Shown here: piece by piece, positions 15,861 through 26,000 of the stretch | Layout: each line of letters begins with the position of its first letter | Position numbering within the stretch: position 1 is the first letter of the stretch | DNA from: an uncultured Paracoccaceae bacterium | GTDB taxonomy: Bacteria > Pseudomonadota > Alphaproteobacteria > Rhizobiales > Rhizobiaceae | Assembly: GCA_937873685.1 (NCBI GenBank) | Contig: CALMYO010000033.1 | Location: 1 to 38,228, forward strand | Direction: 5' to 3' | Length of the DNA: 38,228 bases | Notes under the pieces: model-generated | The model's database searches: none | The model's input: the letters and a program-made list of their open reading frames with translations, nothing else | What the model was told of the DNA's origin: nothing | Made by a program: the position numbers and the translations under genes

Positions 15861-17288
15861 ATGAGCGACATCCTCACGCCCGACATCTGCGTTATCGGGG
15901 CCGGCTCCGGCGGCCTGACGGTCGCCGCTGCCGCCGCCGCGTTCGGCGTCTCTGTCGTTTTGATCGAAAAGGGCAAGATGGGCGGCGATTGCCTCAACTA
16001 TGGCTGCGTTCCCTCCAAGGCCCTGATCGCCGCTGCCAAGACGGCGGACGCCATGCGCCACGCGGATCGTTTCGGCATCAAGGCCGTTGAGCCGGAGGTG
16101 AATTTCGGCCGTGTGCACGATCACGTGCATGGCGTGATCGCAGCTATCGCCCCCAATGATTCGGTGGAGCGCTTCACCGCGCTCGGCGTTGAGGTGATAG
16201 AGGCGGCGGGCCGCTTCGTCGATGCGAACACGGTCGAAGCCGGCGGCAAGACAATCCGCGCCCGCCGCTTCGTTGTCGCCACCGGCCCGTCGGCCTTCAT
16301 CCCGCCGCTCCCCGGCCTTGCCGGAACGCCCTCTCTCACCCACGAAACCCACCTCCAGGAAACCCGCCAGCCGCAGCGGCTGATCGTCATCGGCGGCGGG
16401 CCAATCGGCATGGAAATGGCGCAGGCCCATCGCCGCCTTGGCAGCGAGGTTGTGGTTCTCGAAGGGCTGAAGGCGCTTGGCAAGGACGATCCTGAACTGG
16501 CGGCGATCGTGCTCGACCGGACCCGCGCGGACGGCATCGATTTGCGCGAGGGCGCCAAGGTGACGCGTGTGGAAGCGCGCGGCAAGGCCGGGGTGCGGGT
16601 GCATGTCGAGACGGCCGAGGGCGAGGAAGCGGTCGACGGCACGCATCTGCTCGTCGCCGTCGGGCGCACGCCGAACGTGAACGGCCTCGATCTGGAGAAG
16701 GCCGGCATCGTCTTCGATCGCAAGGGGATCAAGGTGGATGGCGCGCTGCGCACGACCAATCGTCGCGTCTTCGCTATCGGCGATGTCGCCGGCTCCCTGC
16801 AATTCACCCACGTCGCCGGGTATCACGCTGGGCTGGTCGTGCAGACGATCCTGTTCCGCTTGCCCGGCAAGCCGGACATATCGATCATTCCGTGGGCGAC
16901 CTACACCGATCCGGAACTCGCCCATGTCGGCCTGACCGAAGCGGCTGCCCGAGAGAAACACCGCGACGTTACTGTTCTGCGCTGGCCTTTCGCCGAGAAC
17001 GATCGCGCCCAAGCGGAGCGCAAGACCGCTGGTCTGATCAAGGTGACGACAGATCGCAAGGGTCGCATCCTCGGCGCGTCGATCGTAGGCGCCAATGCCG
17101 GCGAGTTGATCAACCTTTGGGCGCTTGCGGTGGCGAAGAAGATGAAGATCGGCGATGTGCGCGGTTTCGTGCCGCCTTATCCGACGCTTGGCGAGGTGTC
17201 GAAGAGGGCGGCGACCTCTTACTACGCGCCGGTCACTCGCAGTCCATGGATCAGGAGGGTAATCGCTTTTCTGCGGCGGTTCGGTTAG
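15861..17288 (+). CDS. FAD-dependent pyridine nucleotide-disulfide oxidoreductase, mercuric-reductase-like
   Basis: A flavoprotein of 475 residues. It has the FAD Rossmann motif VIGAGSGGLTVA, the redox-active disulfide GGDCLNYGCVPSK (Cys 44/49), the NAD(P)H motif VIGGGPIGMEMA, the second FAD contact RVFAIGDVAG and a C-terminal dimer domain. In glutathione reductase and lipoamide dehydrogenase a His-Glu pair acts as base; here the His position is Tyr 440 in PPYPTLGE, as in MerA-like proteins. The N-terminal metal-binding domain and C-terminal Cys pair required by true mercuric reductase are missing, so mercury reduction is unlikely. The C terminus is basic and aromatic (RSPWIRRVIAFLRRFG), suggesting membrane contact. 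It forms an operon with the TVP38 membrane protein. The substrate is unknown. Confidence 0.9.
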   Translation: MSDILTPDICVIGAGSGGLTVAAAAAAFGVSVVLIEKGKMGGDCLNYGCVPSKALIAAAKTADAMRHADRFGIKAVEPEVNFGRVHDHVHGVIAAIAPNDSVERFTALGVEVIEAAGRFVDANTVEAGGKTIRARRFVVATGPSAFIPPLPGLAGTPSLTHETHLQETRQPQRLIVIGGGPIGMEMAQAHRRLGSEVVVLEGLKALGKDDPELAAIVLDRTRADGIDLREGAKVTRVEARGKAGVRVHVETAEGEEAVDGTHLLVAVGRTPNVNGLDLEKAGIVFDRKGIKVDGALRTTNRRVFAIGDVAGSLQFTHVAGYHAGLVVQTILFRLPGKPDISIIPWATYTDPELAHVGLTEAAAREKHRDVTVLRWPFAENDRAQAERKTAGLIKVTTDRKGRILGASIVGANAGELINLWALAVAKKMKIGDVRGFVPPYPTLGEVSKRAATSYYAPVTRSPWIRRVIAFLRRFG

Positions 17289-17505
17289 GATAGCGATCGA
17301 CCGGTTTGAATCGTCTGGACGCGGGAATCGTGCGTTCTGGCAAGGAGCAGAACGCGATACAGCGCGACCTCGTTGGTGTCTGGCGGCGACAACGACGGCG
17401 CGAGAGGTCGGGTCCGGACGATCGGAGCCGGTCATACAACGCTCTGGAATACCTCGTAAGTGGCGGAAGTCCCGAAACACGGGATGCGCCTGGATACATT
17501 GTCGG

Positions 17506-19053
17506 ATGGCTGGAAAAGAAGCAGCATCAGCACCCCCACCGGTTTCAGTCGCGGCTGGCGCATCTGCGCCCGGTTCGGCGTCCGAAGGGGCGATGCCGGC
17601 CATCGCGCGCCGCCTTGCCAGCCGCCTGCTGCTGCTGACGGTGATGTTCGTCATGGTCGCGGAAGTGCTGATCTTCCTGCCGTCGGTGGCCAATTTCCGC
17701 ATCGGCTGGCTGAAGGAGCGGCTCGACGCCGCCGCCGTCGCCTCGATCCTGATCACCCAGTCGAGTTCCGAGGATCTGCCGCCGGATATGCGCCGCGATG
17801 TGCTGATGGCGACAGGCGCCAAGGCCATCGCTTTGCGCGAGGCGGAAAGCTCCCGAATTCTGGTGATGAGCGACATGCCGGTGACGGTCGACAAGCATGT
17901 GGATGTGACCGAGGTGCGGCCGACCATCGCCATTGTCGACGCCTTCGACACGCTTCTGTTCGGCGGTGACCGGGTGATCCGGGTGTTCGGACCCGCCGGC
18001 GACACCGGCAAGCGCATCGAGGTCATCATGCCCGATGCGCCGTTGCGCGCCGCCATGCTGGTCTATGCCCGCAATGTGGCCCTGCTTTCGCTGCTGATCT
18101 CGCTTTTCACAGCGGCGCTGGTGTTTGTCGCGATCAATTCGATGATGATCCGCCCGGTGCGGCGGATGACGCGGGCGATGCTCCGGTTCGCCATGGCCCC
18201 GGACGACCCGGGCGCGATCATCCAGCCTTCGACACGCTCCGACGAGATCGGCATAGCCGAACGCGAATTGAACACCATGCAACGCCAATTACACGAGACG
18301 CTGCGCAACCAGAAACATCTCGCCGATCTCGGTCTCGCGGTCTCCAAGATCAACCATGACATGCGCAATCTTCTCGCTTCGGCGCAGCTGATGTCGGACC
18401 GGCTGTCGACGGTCAGCGACCCGGCAGTGCAGCGCTTCGCGCCGAAGCTCGTCCGCACCATCGATCGCGCGGTCGCCTATTCGGAAAATGTGCTTGCCTA
18501 TGGCCGGGCGCGCGAGGACGAACCGAAGCGCCGCCGGGCGCCGCTGCATCCTCTGCTTGGCGATGTCGTTGATCTGCTCGGGCTGGAGCGCCATGAAGGG
18601 ATGGAGATCGTCAACACCGTGCCCGCCGAACTGGAAATCGACGCCGATCCGGAACAGCTGTTTCGCGTCTTGACCAACCTCGGACGCAACGCCGTGCAGG
18701 CTATGGTCAATGACGACAGGCAAGGCGCAACGAAGCGTTTGAGCTTTGCAGCGGCGCGCATGGGCGCAACCGTGATCGTTTCAGTGCGCGACAGCGGGCC
18801 GGGATTGCCGCCGAAGGCGCGCGAGAACCTGTTTTCAGCGTTCAAGGGTTCTGCGCGCTCCGGCGGCACTGGGCTTGGCCTTGCGATCGCGCACGAACTT
18901 GTCCGCGCCCATGGTGGCACGCTGGAACTTCGCGACGATGGCGGAGACGGCGCCTGTTTCGAGATCCGCATTCCCGATGCGCCAGTGCCGCTGAATGCCG
19001 TGCGGGCCGACCGGGGCGGACGCAAGGCCGCAGTGGTTTCACGCGAAGGATAA
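17506..19053 (+). CDS. orphan membrane sensor histidine kinase
   Basis: A 515-residue kinase without an adjacent response regulator. An Ala/Pro/Ser-rich N-terminal tail precedes helix 1 (about residues 40-60, LLLLTVMFVMVAEVLIF). A periplasmic region of about 125 residues follows, then helix 2 (about 188-212, NVALLSLLISLFTAALVFVAI), a HAMP segment (MIRPVRRMTRAMLRF), an H-box SKINHDMRNLLASAQ with His 284, the N-box FRVLTNLGRNAVQAM, and GPGLPPKARENLFSAF plus GGTGLGLAIAHEL. The short N-box NLGRNA and HDMRNLL are typical of a rhizobial kinase group with unassigned function. The ATG at 17506 lacks a ribosome site; an ATG at 17593 with AAGGGG upstream is an alternative. It converges with trxA. Confidence 0.9.
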   Translation: MAGKEAASAPPPVSVAAGASAPGSASEGAMPAIARRLASRLLLLTVMFVMVAEVLIFLPSVANFRIGWLKERLDAAAVASILITQSSSEDLPPDMRRDVLMATGAKAIALREAESSRILVMSDMPVTVDKHVDVTEVRPTIAIVDAFDTLLFGGDRVIRVFGPAGDTGKRIEVIMPDAPLRAAMLVYARNVALLSLLISLFTAALVFVAINSMMIRPVRRMTRAMLRFAMAPDDPGAIIQPSTRSDEIGIAERELNTMQRQLHETLRNQKHLADLGLAVSKINHDMRNLLASAQLMSDRLSTVSDPAVQRFAPKLVRTIDRAVAYSENVLAYGRAREDEPKRRRAPLHPLLGDVVDLLGLERHEGMEIVNTVPAELEIDADPEQLFRVLTNLGRNAVQAMVNDDRQGATKRLSFAAARMGATVIVSVRDSGPGLPPKARENLFSAFKGSARSGGTGLGLAIAHELVRAHGGTLELRDDGGDGACFEIRIPDAPVPLNAVRADRGGRKAAVVSREG

Positions 19054-19100
19054 CGCCGCAATCTGGCGCGGGATCCACATCCGCGATGCGGTCCGCCAGA

Positions 19101-19134
19101 TAAAAAGAAGCCCGGCGCGGCGGCCGGGCTTCTT
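19101..19134 (-). terminator. Rho-independent terminator of trxA
   Basis: Perfect 12-bp stem: AAGAAGCCCGGC at 19105-19116 pairs with GCCGGGCTTCTT at 19123-19134 around a 6-nt loop. On the minus strand the hairpin is followed by a T-rich tail (the complement of AAAAA at 19102-19106), 20 nt past the trxA stop. It may also stop transcripts of the convergent kinase gene. Confidence 0.88.
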
Positions 19135-19154
19135 CGACCTGTGGTGTGCGCCGG

Positions 19155-19478
19155 TCAGGCGGCGGAATTCTTGATCCAGTCGGTAAGCCGGCCCTTCGGT
19201 GCGGCGCCGATCATGTTGGCGGCAACCTCGCCGTTCTTGAACATCAGCAACGTCGGGATCGAACGGATGCCGTACTGGGCTGCGATCTCCGGGTTCTCGT
19301 CGATGTTGACCTTGGCGATCTTAACCTTGCCGGCCATCTCACCAGAAATCTCCTCCAGAGCGGGACCGATCATCTTGCAGGGGCCGCACCACTCGGCCCA
19401 GAAATCCACGACGACCGGCTCCTTGGAGTCAAGCACGCCGGACTTGAAGTTCGAATTGTCTATCTTGACGGTCGCCAT
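19155..19478 (-). CDS. trxA: thioredoxin
   Basis: The general cytoplasmic disulfide reductant, 107 residues, the standard length. The active site [13 protein letters not shown] (Cys 31/34) is preceded by VVVDFW and followed by the cis-Pro loop [14 protein letters not shown]. The start has a good AGGAAGG ribosome site. It sits directly downstream of addA on the same strand, as in other rhizobia, but an own promoter and terminator make it a separate transcription unit. folC, which usually follows trxA in rhizobia, is absent; the block ends here against a convergent kinase gene. Confidence 0.98.
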   Translation of the reverse strand: MATVKIDNSNFKSGVLDSKEPVVVDFWAEWCGPCKMIGPALEEISGEMAGKVKIAKVNIDENPEIAAQYGIRSIPTLLMFKNGEVAANMIGAAPKGRLTDWIKNSAA

Positions 19479-19511
19479 CGCGAATCCCCTTCCTGTATTT
19501 CAGTGATCGCT

Positions 19512-19540
19512 AATATATGTATGGGAGCTGCCAATTTCAA
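19512..19540 (-). promoter_or_regulatory. sigma-70-type promoter of trxA
   Basis: On the minus strand TTGAAA (19540-19535), a 17-nt spacer and TATATT (19517-19512) form a near-ideal housekeeping promoter. It lies 34 nt upstream of the trxA start, in the 83-nt gap after addA. Confidence 0.7.
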
Positions 19541-19561
19541 GCGTTTTCGCAACAAGCCCGA

Positions 19562-22500
19562 TCACGTGCCCGCGAGCGCCGCCAGCGCCTCGTCCAGCGC
19601 CTGCGCCGGCACGGGAACGAGCGTTGCGGTTTCAGTATACACGATGACAGTTTCAATTGCGCGGTCCGGGTAGAGCGACCGCAACAGGGCGCGATACAAG
19701 GCCAGCTGCGCGCGATAAGTCGGCGGCACATCGGCGGGCGATGAAGCCGGCGTCCGGTCGGTCTTGTAGTCGGCAACCAGCACCGAACCGGGCGTGACCG
19801 CCAACCGGTCGATGACGCCGGAGACGGCGCGCGGCCGCCCCGCGATCTCGACCGTTCCCATCACCGCCACCTCGGCCGCCGAGCCTTCGGCAAACAGCGG
19901 GGCGAAACGCGGATCGTCCAGCACCCGCAAGACGCTTGCAAGGATGGCCCGGCGTTCGGCGTCGCTCCAATCCGGTTCGAGCGCGGCAAGCCAGGCAAGC
20001 GCGCGGTTGTCCCGGTCGGCCTGCGGGCAATCGGGCAGGACCTGCAGCAAGCGATGGATGGCCGCGCCGCGCTGCAACGCCGTGCGCGCGGCGCCCTCGC
20101 GGCCAACCGGTTCCCCGCTTTGCGTTTGCGCCGTCAGGAGCGGCGATGACCAGGACGGCGATTCGCTCCGGGCGCGGAACTCGCCGATCACCAGTGAGGC
20201 GCCTGAAGGCTGCAACGGGCGCGGCGGCGGCGGTTCGGGCGCCGCCGGTTCGCCAAGCCAGCCAGGCGCCGTGTCTGGCGCGGCCTCCTTGCGCGCATCC
20301 TCCCCGGCCGATTCTGCGGGGCGCGTGCGATCCAGTTCGAACCGCTTCGCGGTGAAGCCGTCGCGCGCGATTTCGCGGCAATGCGGGCCGAGCGCCGCCT
20401 CGATCATCGCGTGCCAGGTTCCCTCGCCGCCGCCTCGCGGCGTGGCGTAACCGGCAACGATCAGCCGGTCGGCGGCGCGCGTCATCGCGACATAGAGCAG
20501 GCGGCGGTATTCCTCTTCGGCACGCGCCTTCAGGCGTGCGCCATTCTGCGCCATCACGGCGTTCTTCGCGTGTTCGCCGATGCGCCACAGGAACAGCGGG
20601 CTGGTCCAATCCGGCGGCGCGTGTTCGATTTCCATCAGGTCAGGCAGATGCGCGTGCGAGAATGCCTTGGAACCCGGATCGACCAGGACTACCACCGGCG
20701 CTTCCAGCCCCTTGGACGCATGCACGGTCATGATGCGCACCTCGCCGCGCCGTGCATCCATCTCGCGCTTGATTTCGGGCCGCGCGGTGTCGAGCGTGGC
20801 GAGAAAGTTTTCCAGGCCCGGCAAGCCCACCCGCTCCTGCGCGAGCGCAAAGGCGAGGAACTCGTCCAGCATGTCGGCGGTTTCGGTTCCCAGCCGCGCG
20901 ATCAGGCGCGCGCGCCCGGCCTCCGGCCCGAGGATGCTGTCGTAGAACTCGAACACCGAAACCCGGTCGGCCCGCGCCCGCCAGCGCGACAGCGTCTCCA
21001 CCGCCGAGGCGAAACGCACCTCGCCGCGCGCCTTCTCCCGCATCGACTGGAACAGCGTCGCCGCGCCGCGTCCGTGCGCGAGAACGAAAAGATCGTCATC
21101 GCTGAAGTCGAACAGCGGGCTTTTCAGCAGCGCGGCAAGCGACAGATCGTCGGCTGGCTGAAGCACGAAGCGGCCGATCGCCATCAGGTCCTGCACGGCT
21201 ATGTGGTCGGTCAGCCGCAGCCGGTCGGCGCCCGCGACAGGCACATGGCGATTCTTCAGCGCGCGCGACAGCGCGTGCATGAAGCGGTCGCGCTTGCGCA
21301 CCAGCACGAGGATGTCGCCCGGCCGGATCGCTTCACCCGTACCCTCCAAGCGCTCGCCATCCTTGAGCCAGCCGTGAATCGTCGAGGCGATCCGCTCGGC
21401 AACCAGCACCTCCGGCGCCCGTTCGGCGTCGATCGGCTCCTTCCAGTCCTCCGGTTCCTCGGCGGGCGTTGCCCGTTCCAGCGGCCACAATTCCACATGG
21501 CCCGGCTCGCCCATCCGGTTCGACTGGTGGACCGGAAAGCCATCCTCGCCAAAGCTCAGGCCGCGCCGCGCATCGGGATCGGCAAAGACCGTCTCGACAG
21601 CGGCCAGCACGTCGGCGGTGGAGCGGAACGACAGCGTCAGCGGCACACGGTCCCATTCCTTGCCGGCCTTTGCGCGCGCCCGCTCGCCGGCGGCGGCAAA
21701 GCCGGCCGGGTCCGCGCCCTGGAAGGAGTAGATGGACTGCTTCTCGTCGCCGACGGCAAACAGCGTGCGGCGCAGGTTGCGCGCACCGGCGCCGGCGAAG
21801 AACTCTTCCGCCAGGCGCTCGATCACCTGCCATTGGCGGGGTGCTGTATCTTGCGCCTCGTCAACGAGGATGTGATCGATCCCCTGGTCCAGCTTGTATT
21901 GCACCCAGCGTCCGGCGTCGCGCTCAAACAGCGCTGCGGCGCGCTCGATCAGGTCGTCGAAATCGAGGAATCCGCGCGCCCGTTTCAGCGCCTCATAGCC
22001 GCGGATCAGCCGGTCGGCGATCTGCAGGGCCGAAAGCGTAGCCCCGATCTGGCGAAACAGGGCAAGCCGGTCGCGCACATTGGCGAACTGCATCGCAGCG
22101 TCCTCGATCCGCCCGGCAATGTCGGGGATGGCGGCAACGATGGCCTTGGTCGCCAGCGTGCCGAGCTTGCGCGGCGCACCGGCCTTGGTGAGGAAGATGT
22201 TGCCCAGCATCGCGAACCGCTCGGCCGGGTCCGTCTCCTTCGACACCATGCCGAGACCGTAGGCGAACTCGTAGGGCTTGGTGTTTCCCGACTTTTCGGC
22301 GGCGCGGTACATCTCGCGCAGCATCTCCACCGGCAGGGAATCGAGCGGCCATGGCTCGGCCATGATCTCCGCTTCTGTTGTTTCGGTATCGAAACAGAAT
22401 GTGGAAAGATAGGCTTGTCGCCGTTCCTCATGGTTCGGGAGCGCATCGAGCAGACGGCGCAGCTTGCTGCGCTGGCGTACGATCTCGGCGATCAGCATCT

Positions 22501-23092
22501 CCAGCCCGAAGGCGCCCGCCTCGGCAATCACCGCCGCGAAGGCGGCGTGGTCCTCGCCGCCCGTATCCGGCGCGCCGATCGCCGCCACCATGGCATTGGC
22601 CGCTTCGGCCGTGAGCGCGGTTGCCGACAGGTTGTCCAGCATCTCGAAATGGCCGGGCACATTGGCTTCCAGCGGAAAGCGGTGCAGCAGCGATTCGCAG
22701 AAGGCGTGGATGGTGCGGATGTTGAGGCCGCCCGGTGTTTCGAGCGCGCGGGCAAACAGCCGTCGCGCCGTCGCCCGTTTCGCCGCATCGGGGGGGCGAC
22801 CTTCCATGCGCCCGATCTCGGCGTCGAGCGCCGTATCGTCGAGGCGGGTCCAGTCGGCGAGGCGCTTGAACACGCGGTTGGACATCTCCGCCGCCGCGGC
22901 GCGGGTGTATGTCAGGCACAGGATACGGGCGGGATCGGCCTCGTTCAGGAGCAGGCGGATCACCCGTTCCGACAGCACCCAGGTCTTGCCGGAACCGGCA
23001 TTGGCGGAAACCCACACCGTGCGCGCCGGATCGGCGGCGCGCGCCTGTGCGGCCCGGGTCTCGTCAGGAACGGTGCGCACGACGCGGCTCAC
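19562..23092 (-). CDS. addA: double-strand break repair helicase AddA
   Basis: The helicase-nuclease subunit of AddAB, which processes DNA ends for RecA-dependent recombination. The 1176-residue protein contains Walker A in WVSANAGSGKTWVLSERV, motif Ia CLTYTRAAAAEMSNRV, motif II ILVDEAQDTAPRQW, motif III FAVGDEKQSIYSFQGADP, motif IV TLSFRST, motif V IMTVHASKGLEAPVVVLVD and motif VI RLLYVAMTRAADRLIVAGY, then a C-terminal nuclease with GVIDRLAV and LVADYKTDR. All catalytic motifs are intact. The start is the GTG at 23092 (GTGA overlap with the addB stop); an upstream in-frame extension lacks family character. Its partner addB is frameshifted in this sequence, so whether the complex forms is in doubt. 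Confidence 0.95.
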   Translation of the reverse strand: MSRVVRTVPDETRAAQARAADPARTVWVSANAGSGKTWVLSERVIRLLLNEADPARILCLTYTRAAAAEMSNRVFKRLADWTRLDDTALDAEIGRMEGRPPDAAKRATARRLFARALETPGGLNIRTIHAFCESLLHRFPLEANVPGHFEMLDNLSATALTAEAANAMVAAIGAPDTGGEDHAAFAAVIAEAGAFGLEMLIAEIVRQRSKLRRLLDALPNHEERRQAYLSTFCFDTETTEAEIMAEPWPLDSLPVEMLREMYRAAEKSGNTKPYEFAYGLGMVSKETDPAERFAMLGNIFLTKAGAPRKLGTLATKAIVAAIPDIAGRIEDAAMQFANVRDRLALFRQIGATLSALQIADRLIRGYEALKRARGFLDFDDLIERAAALFERDAGRWVQYKLDQGIDHILVDEAQDTAPRQWQVIERLAEEFFAGAGARNLRRTLFAVGDEKQSIYSFQGADPAGFAAAGERARAKAGKEWDRVPLTLSFRSTADVLAAVETVFADPDARRGLSFGEDGFPVHQSNRMGEPGHVELWPLERATPAEEPEDWKEPIDAERAPEVLVAERIASTIHGWLKDGERLEGTGEAIRPGDILVLVRKRDRFMHALSRALKNRHVPVAGADRLRLTDHIAVQDLMAIGRFVLQPADDLSLAALLKSPLFDFSDDDLFVLAHGRGAATLFQSMREKARGEVRFASAVETLSRWRARADRVSVFEFYDSILGPEAGRARLIARLGTETADMLDEFLAFALAQERVGLPGLENFLATLDTARPEIKREMDARRGEVRIMTVHASKGLEAPVVVLVDPGSKAFSHAHLPDLMEIEHAPPDWTSPLFLWRIGEHAKNAVMAQNGARLKARAEEEYRRLLYVAMTRAADRLIVAGYATPRGGGEGTWHAMIEAALGPHCREIARDGFTAKRFELDRTRPAESAGEDARKEAAPDTAPGWLGEPAAPEPPPPRPLQPSGASLVIGEFRARSESPSWSSPLLTAQTQSGEPVGREGAARTALQRGAAIHRLLQVLPDCPQADRDNRALAWLAALEPDWSDAERRAILASVLRVLDDPRFAPLFAEGSAAEVAVMGTVEIAGRPRAVSGVIDRLAVTPGSVLVADYKTDRTPASSPADVPPTYRAQLALYRALLRSLYPDRAIETVIVYTETATLVPVPAQALDEALAALAGT

Positions 23093-26000
23093 GACGGCTC
23101 CTCCGCCTCGCCGTTGCCGGCCGACCACTCCAGCACCCTAGCGAGGTGGTCGTAATCACCCTCGATGTCGCCCTGTCGAAACGGCATCGCCCGCGACAGG
23201 TAACCTTGCGCCGGGTCGTTGTAGCTCGCGACGAGATCCTCCAGCTTTTCCCAGGCCTGCTGCGAAAGCTCAGCGGCGGTTTTCGCCGATCCCTGGATTT
23301 TCAGGATCGAATCGTGCTGCACATCGCCCTTCGGCTTCAGCCGCACATAGGCGAGATCGCCGGGTGTCGTCGGTGCGAAGCCGTGGAACGCTCCGCGCTG
23401 CAACAGCGCGCCTTCCAGCGGCAATTGCGGAGCGACCAGTATGTGCGCCTGCTTTGGCGACGGATAGGTTCCGGTCTTGTAGTCGAGAATGGCGGCGCTG
23501 CCATCCTTCAGACGGTCGATCCGGTCGGCGCGGCCGGAAAGCGTCACCCCGGTGTCGCCGATTTCGGTCGCCCGCGCGCCGATCTCGACCACGCGCGCGG
23601 CGATGTCGGCGGCGCGTTCGCGTTCCCATGCGATGATGTTTGGCGCCATCGCCGCAAAGCGCGGCCACCACACGGCATGCACTTCCGGCGGCAGTTCTTC
23701 CGCCTCGAAATGCCGCGCGCCGATCGCGAGCAGTTGCTCCTGCGCATCGTCGGCGAGGGGATCGACTTTCTCGTGCACAAAGGTTTCGAGGATGTCGTGG
23801 AACAGTTGCCCGCGCTCGGCGGCATCGGGATCGCGCACGAACGGATCGAGCGGCTGCAGGGCGAGCACCTTTCTGGCGTAGATCGCATAGGCGTCGCGGC
23901 GCAGCGTCTCGATTTCGGTGACGGAGAAGCGTTTCGGCCGGGCTGCGAGCGGCGGTCTCGGCTCCGGCCGCGGCGCGAACGGCACATCGCTTCGCCGGTC
24001 GAGTGCGCGCGCCCATGCGAGTTTCTCGTCGCCGGCTGCGCGCATGCGCTGGACCGCGTCCTCGCCGGCGACAGTGACGAGGCGTTGCCACCAGCGCGAG
24101 GCGACAGTCGGCGCGCCTTCCGAGCGAGCAGAGCGCGTCAGCAGCACGGCCGGGGCGCCCATCGCCATCTGGAAATCATGCGCCGCCTGGCCGATCCGGC
24201 GCTCCGGCGGGGCAAGGCGCATCATCGTCTTCATCGGCCGCGACAGGAACGGATCGTCGCCCGAAACCGAGGGCCAGCTTCCCTCGTTCAGCCCACCGAG
24301 CACGAGGAAATCGACCGTCTGCAACCGCGCTTCGAGCGCGCCCCAGATCGAGACGCGCGGGTGACCGCCAGGATCGGGCTTGACCGAGACCGGATCGACC
24401 AGCGCGTCCAGCACGGACGGGAACTCGGCGGCCGTGCAATCCAGCCGCTCGCCGCTCTCGATCAGCCCGCGCATCAGCGAAAGAAAGGCTTCGCCCGCCG
24501 GTCCGTCATAGAGCGGCACGGCATCGCCCGCCGGCCCGCGTGCCAGCGCCTCGGCGGCCTGCACGAGCGCCTGCGCGAAGACCGGCAGCCGGTGGCGACC
24601 GTCGCGCAATGCGCCAAGCGGCGACATCGCCGCGTCGAAGGCAGCCGCCATCGCGCGCAGTTCGGCCAGCTTCTCCTCGTTCACGTGCCCGGACCATTCC
24701 GGCGGGCGGTTCGAGAGGGAAGAGAGCGACAGGCGGGTCTCGAAGAAGTCCGTCAGCGCCAACGGGTCGGGACGCCCGACGCCGCCGCGCATCGCCACCC
24801 GCTCGAACAGTTCCGCGCGGGCGCGCATCTCTGCCCGGTCGAGACTGAGCCGCACCAGCGGATGCTTCAACAGGGTCAGCAGCCCGGCAGGATCGACAGG
24901 ACCGAAGGCGGCGGCGACGATCAGGCGCGCCAGCCCGCCGGGAAGGGTGGTGGAAAACGGCGCGCCGCCGGAATCGTCAGCCTCGATGCCGAAGCGCTGC
25001 AACTCGCGGCAGGGCGCGGTCCGGCGTGACCAGCGCCGCGGCCCTGCCCGGCTCCCGGATCGCCTCGCGCAGCGCAATCGCGATGGCAAGCGCCTCCTCG
25101 CGCTCGTTGCCCGCTTCGAGGATCGCAACGTCGTTCAGCGCGCCGATCGATGGTTCACGTCGCAGATCGGCCCATGCTTCAGTAGTTTCCGCAGGTCGTA
25201 ACGCTTCTGAAACGACATGGCCGCGCGCGGCGAGAGCTGCCGGCGCAGAACCGATGGAGGCCACGTCGCGCCTTGCGATTCCCATGCGCTGCAGCAGCAT
25301 CGCCAGGCCGAATTGCGGATGGCCATGGATCGACGCCGGCCGGTCCGCCGCGGTCAGCATCGCGAAAGCCGCGTCATCGAGGTCGAAGTCGAGCCCGGGC
25401 AGCACCACCGCGCCCTGCGGCAGTTGCGCCACCGCACGGATAAGGCGGGCGGTCGCGGGAATCGAACCGGTCGAGCCCGCCACGATGACCGGCCCTGCCG
25501 GAGGCGCGGCGGCAAGGCGCGCAGTTTCCAGGTCGATCAACCGGTTGCGATGGGCGAGCGGATCCATGCGCCCGCGCTCCGCCAGCGCTTTTGGCCAGCT
25601 AACGGAAACGATGGTCAGGAAGGCGAGCGTGATCTGCCACCATGCGGCAAGGTCGTCGGGCGCCAGCGCCGCGAGTTCGGCCCAGTTCGCCTCCTCGTTC
25701 TCCACCTGGTCCATCAGTTCGGAAAGGTCGCCGGCAAGCCGAAGCGCGTCGGCGGTCGAGGCCGGGGCGACGATCTCCTCCTCGCCGTAGAGGCCGAGTT
25801 CGGCCGCGCCGAGATGGCGTTTCCAAGCGCGCACCAGTTCGGCCAGCATCAGCATACGGTCGGGCGGCGGCACCGGCGGCGGCAGGTCGAGGAACGCCGC
25901 GGTCTCGTCGCCGAAGAAGGCGGCGTCGTCGGAAAACTCGCCAAGCGGGCGGATGCGCGGCAGGATGACGGTCTCGCTGCCGATCGCATCGAGAAAGGCG

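Noticed and set aside
15861-17288. Annotation of the flavoprotein as mercuric reductase or lipoamide dehydrogenase
   Set aside because: It lacks the C-terminal Cys pair and metal-binding domain of MerA and the catalytic His of lipoamide dehydrogenase, and has no dehydrogenase complex genes nearby.
15765-18056. 763-codon minus-strand open frame opposite the flavoprotein and kinase genes
   Set aside because: It covers several real plus-strand genes and an intergenic gap, with no coherent protein features.
19041-19100. Nested inverted repeats (ATCTGGCG/CGCCAGAT) after the orphan kinase as a mobile-element end
   Set aside because: No transposase, target duplication or second copy; more likely part of the convergent terminator region.
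20381-23155. 924-codon open frame on the plus strand opposite addA
   Set aside because: Antisense to a fully conserved helicase; the His/Gln/Arg-rich composition is that of a mirror frame, with no recognisable motif.
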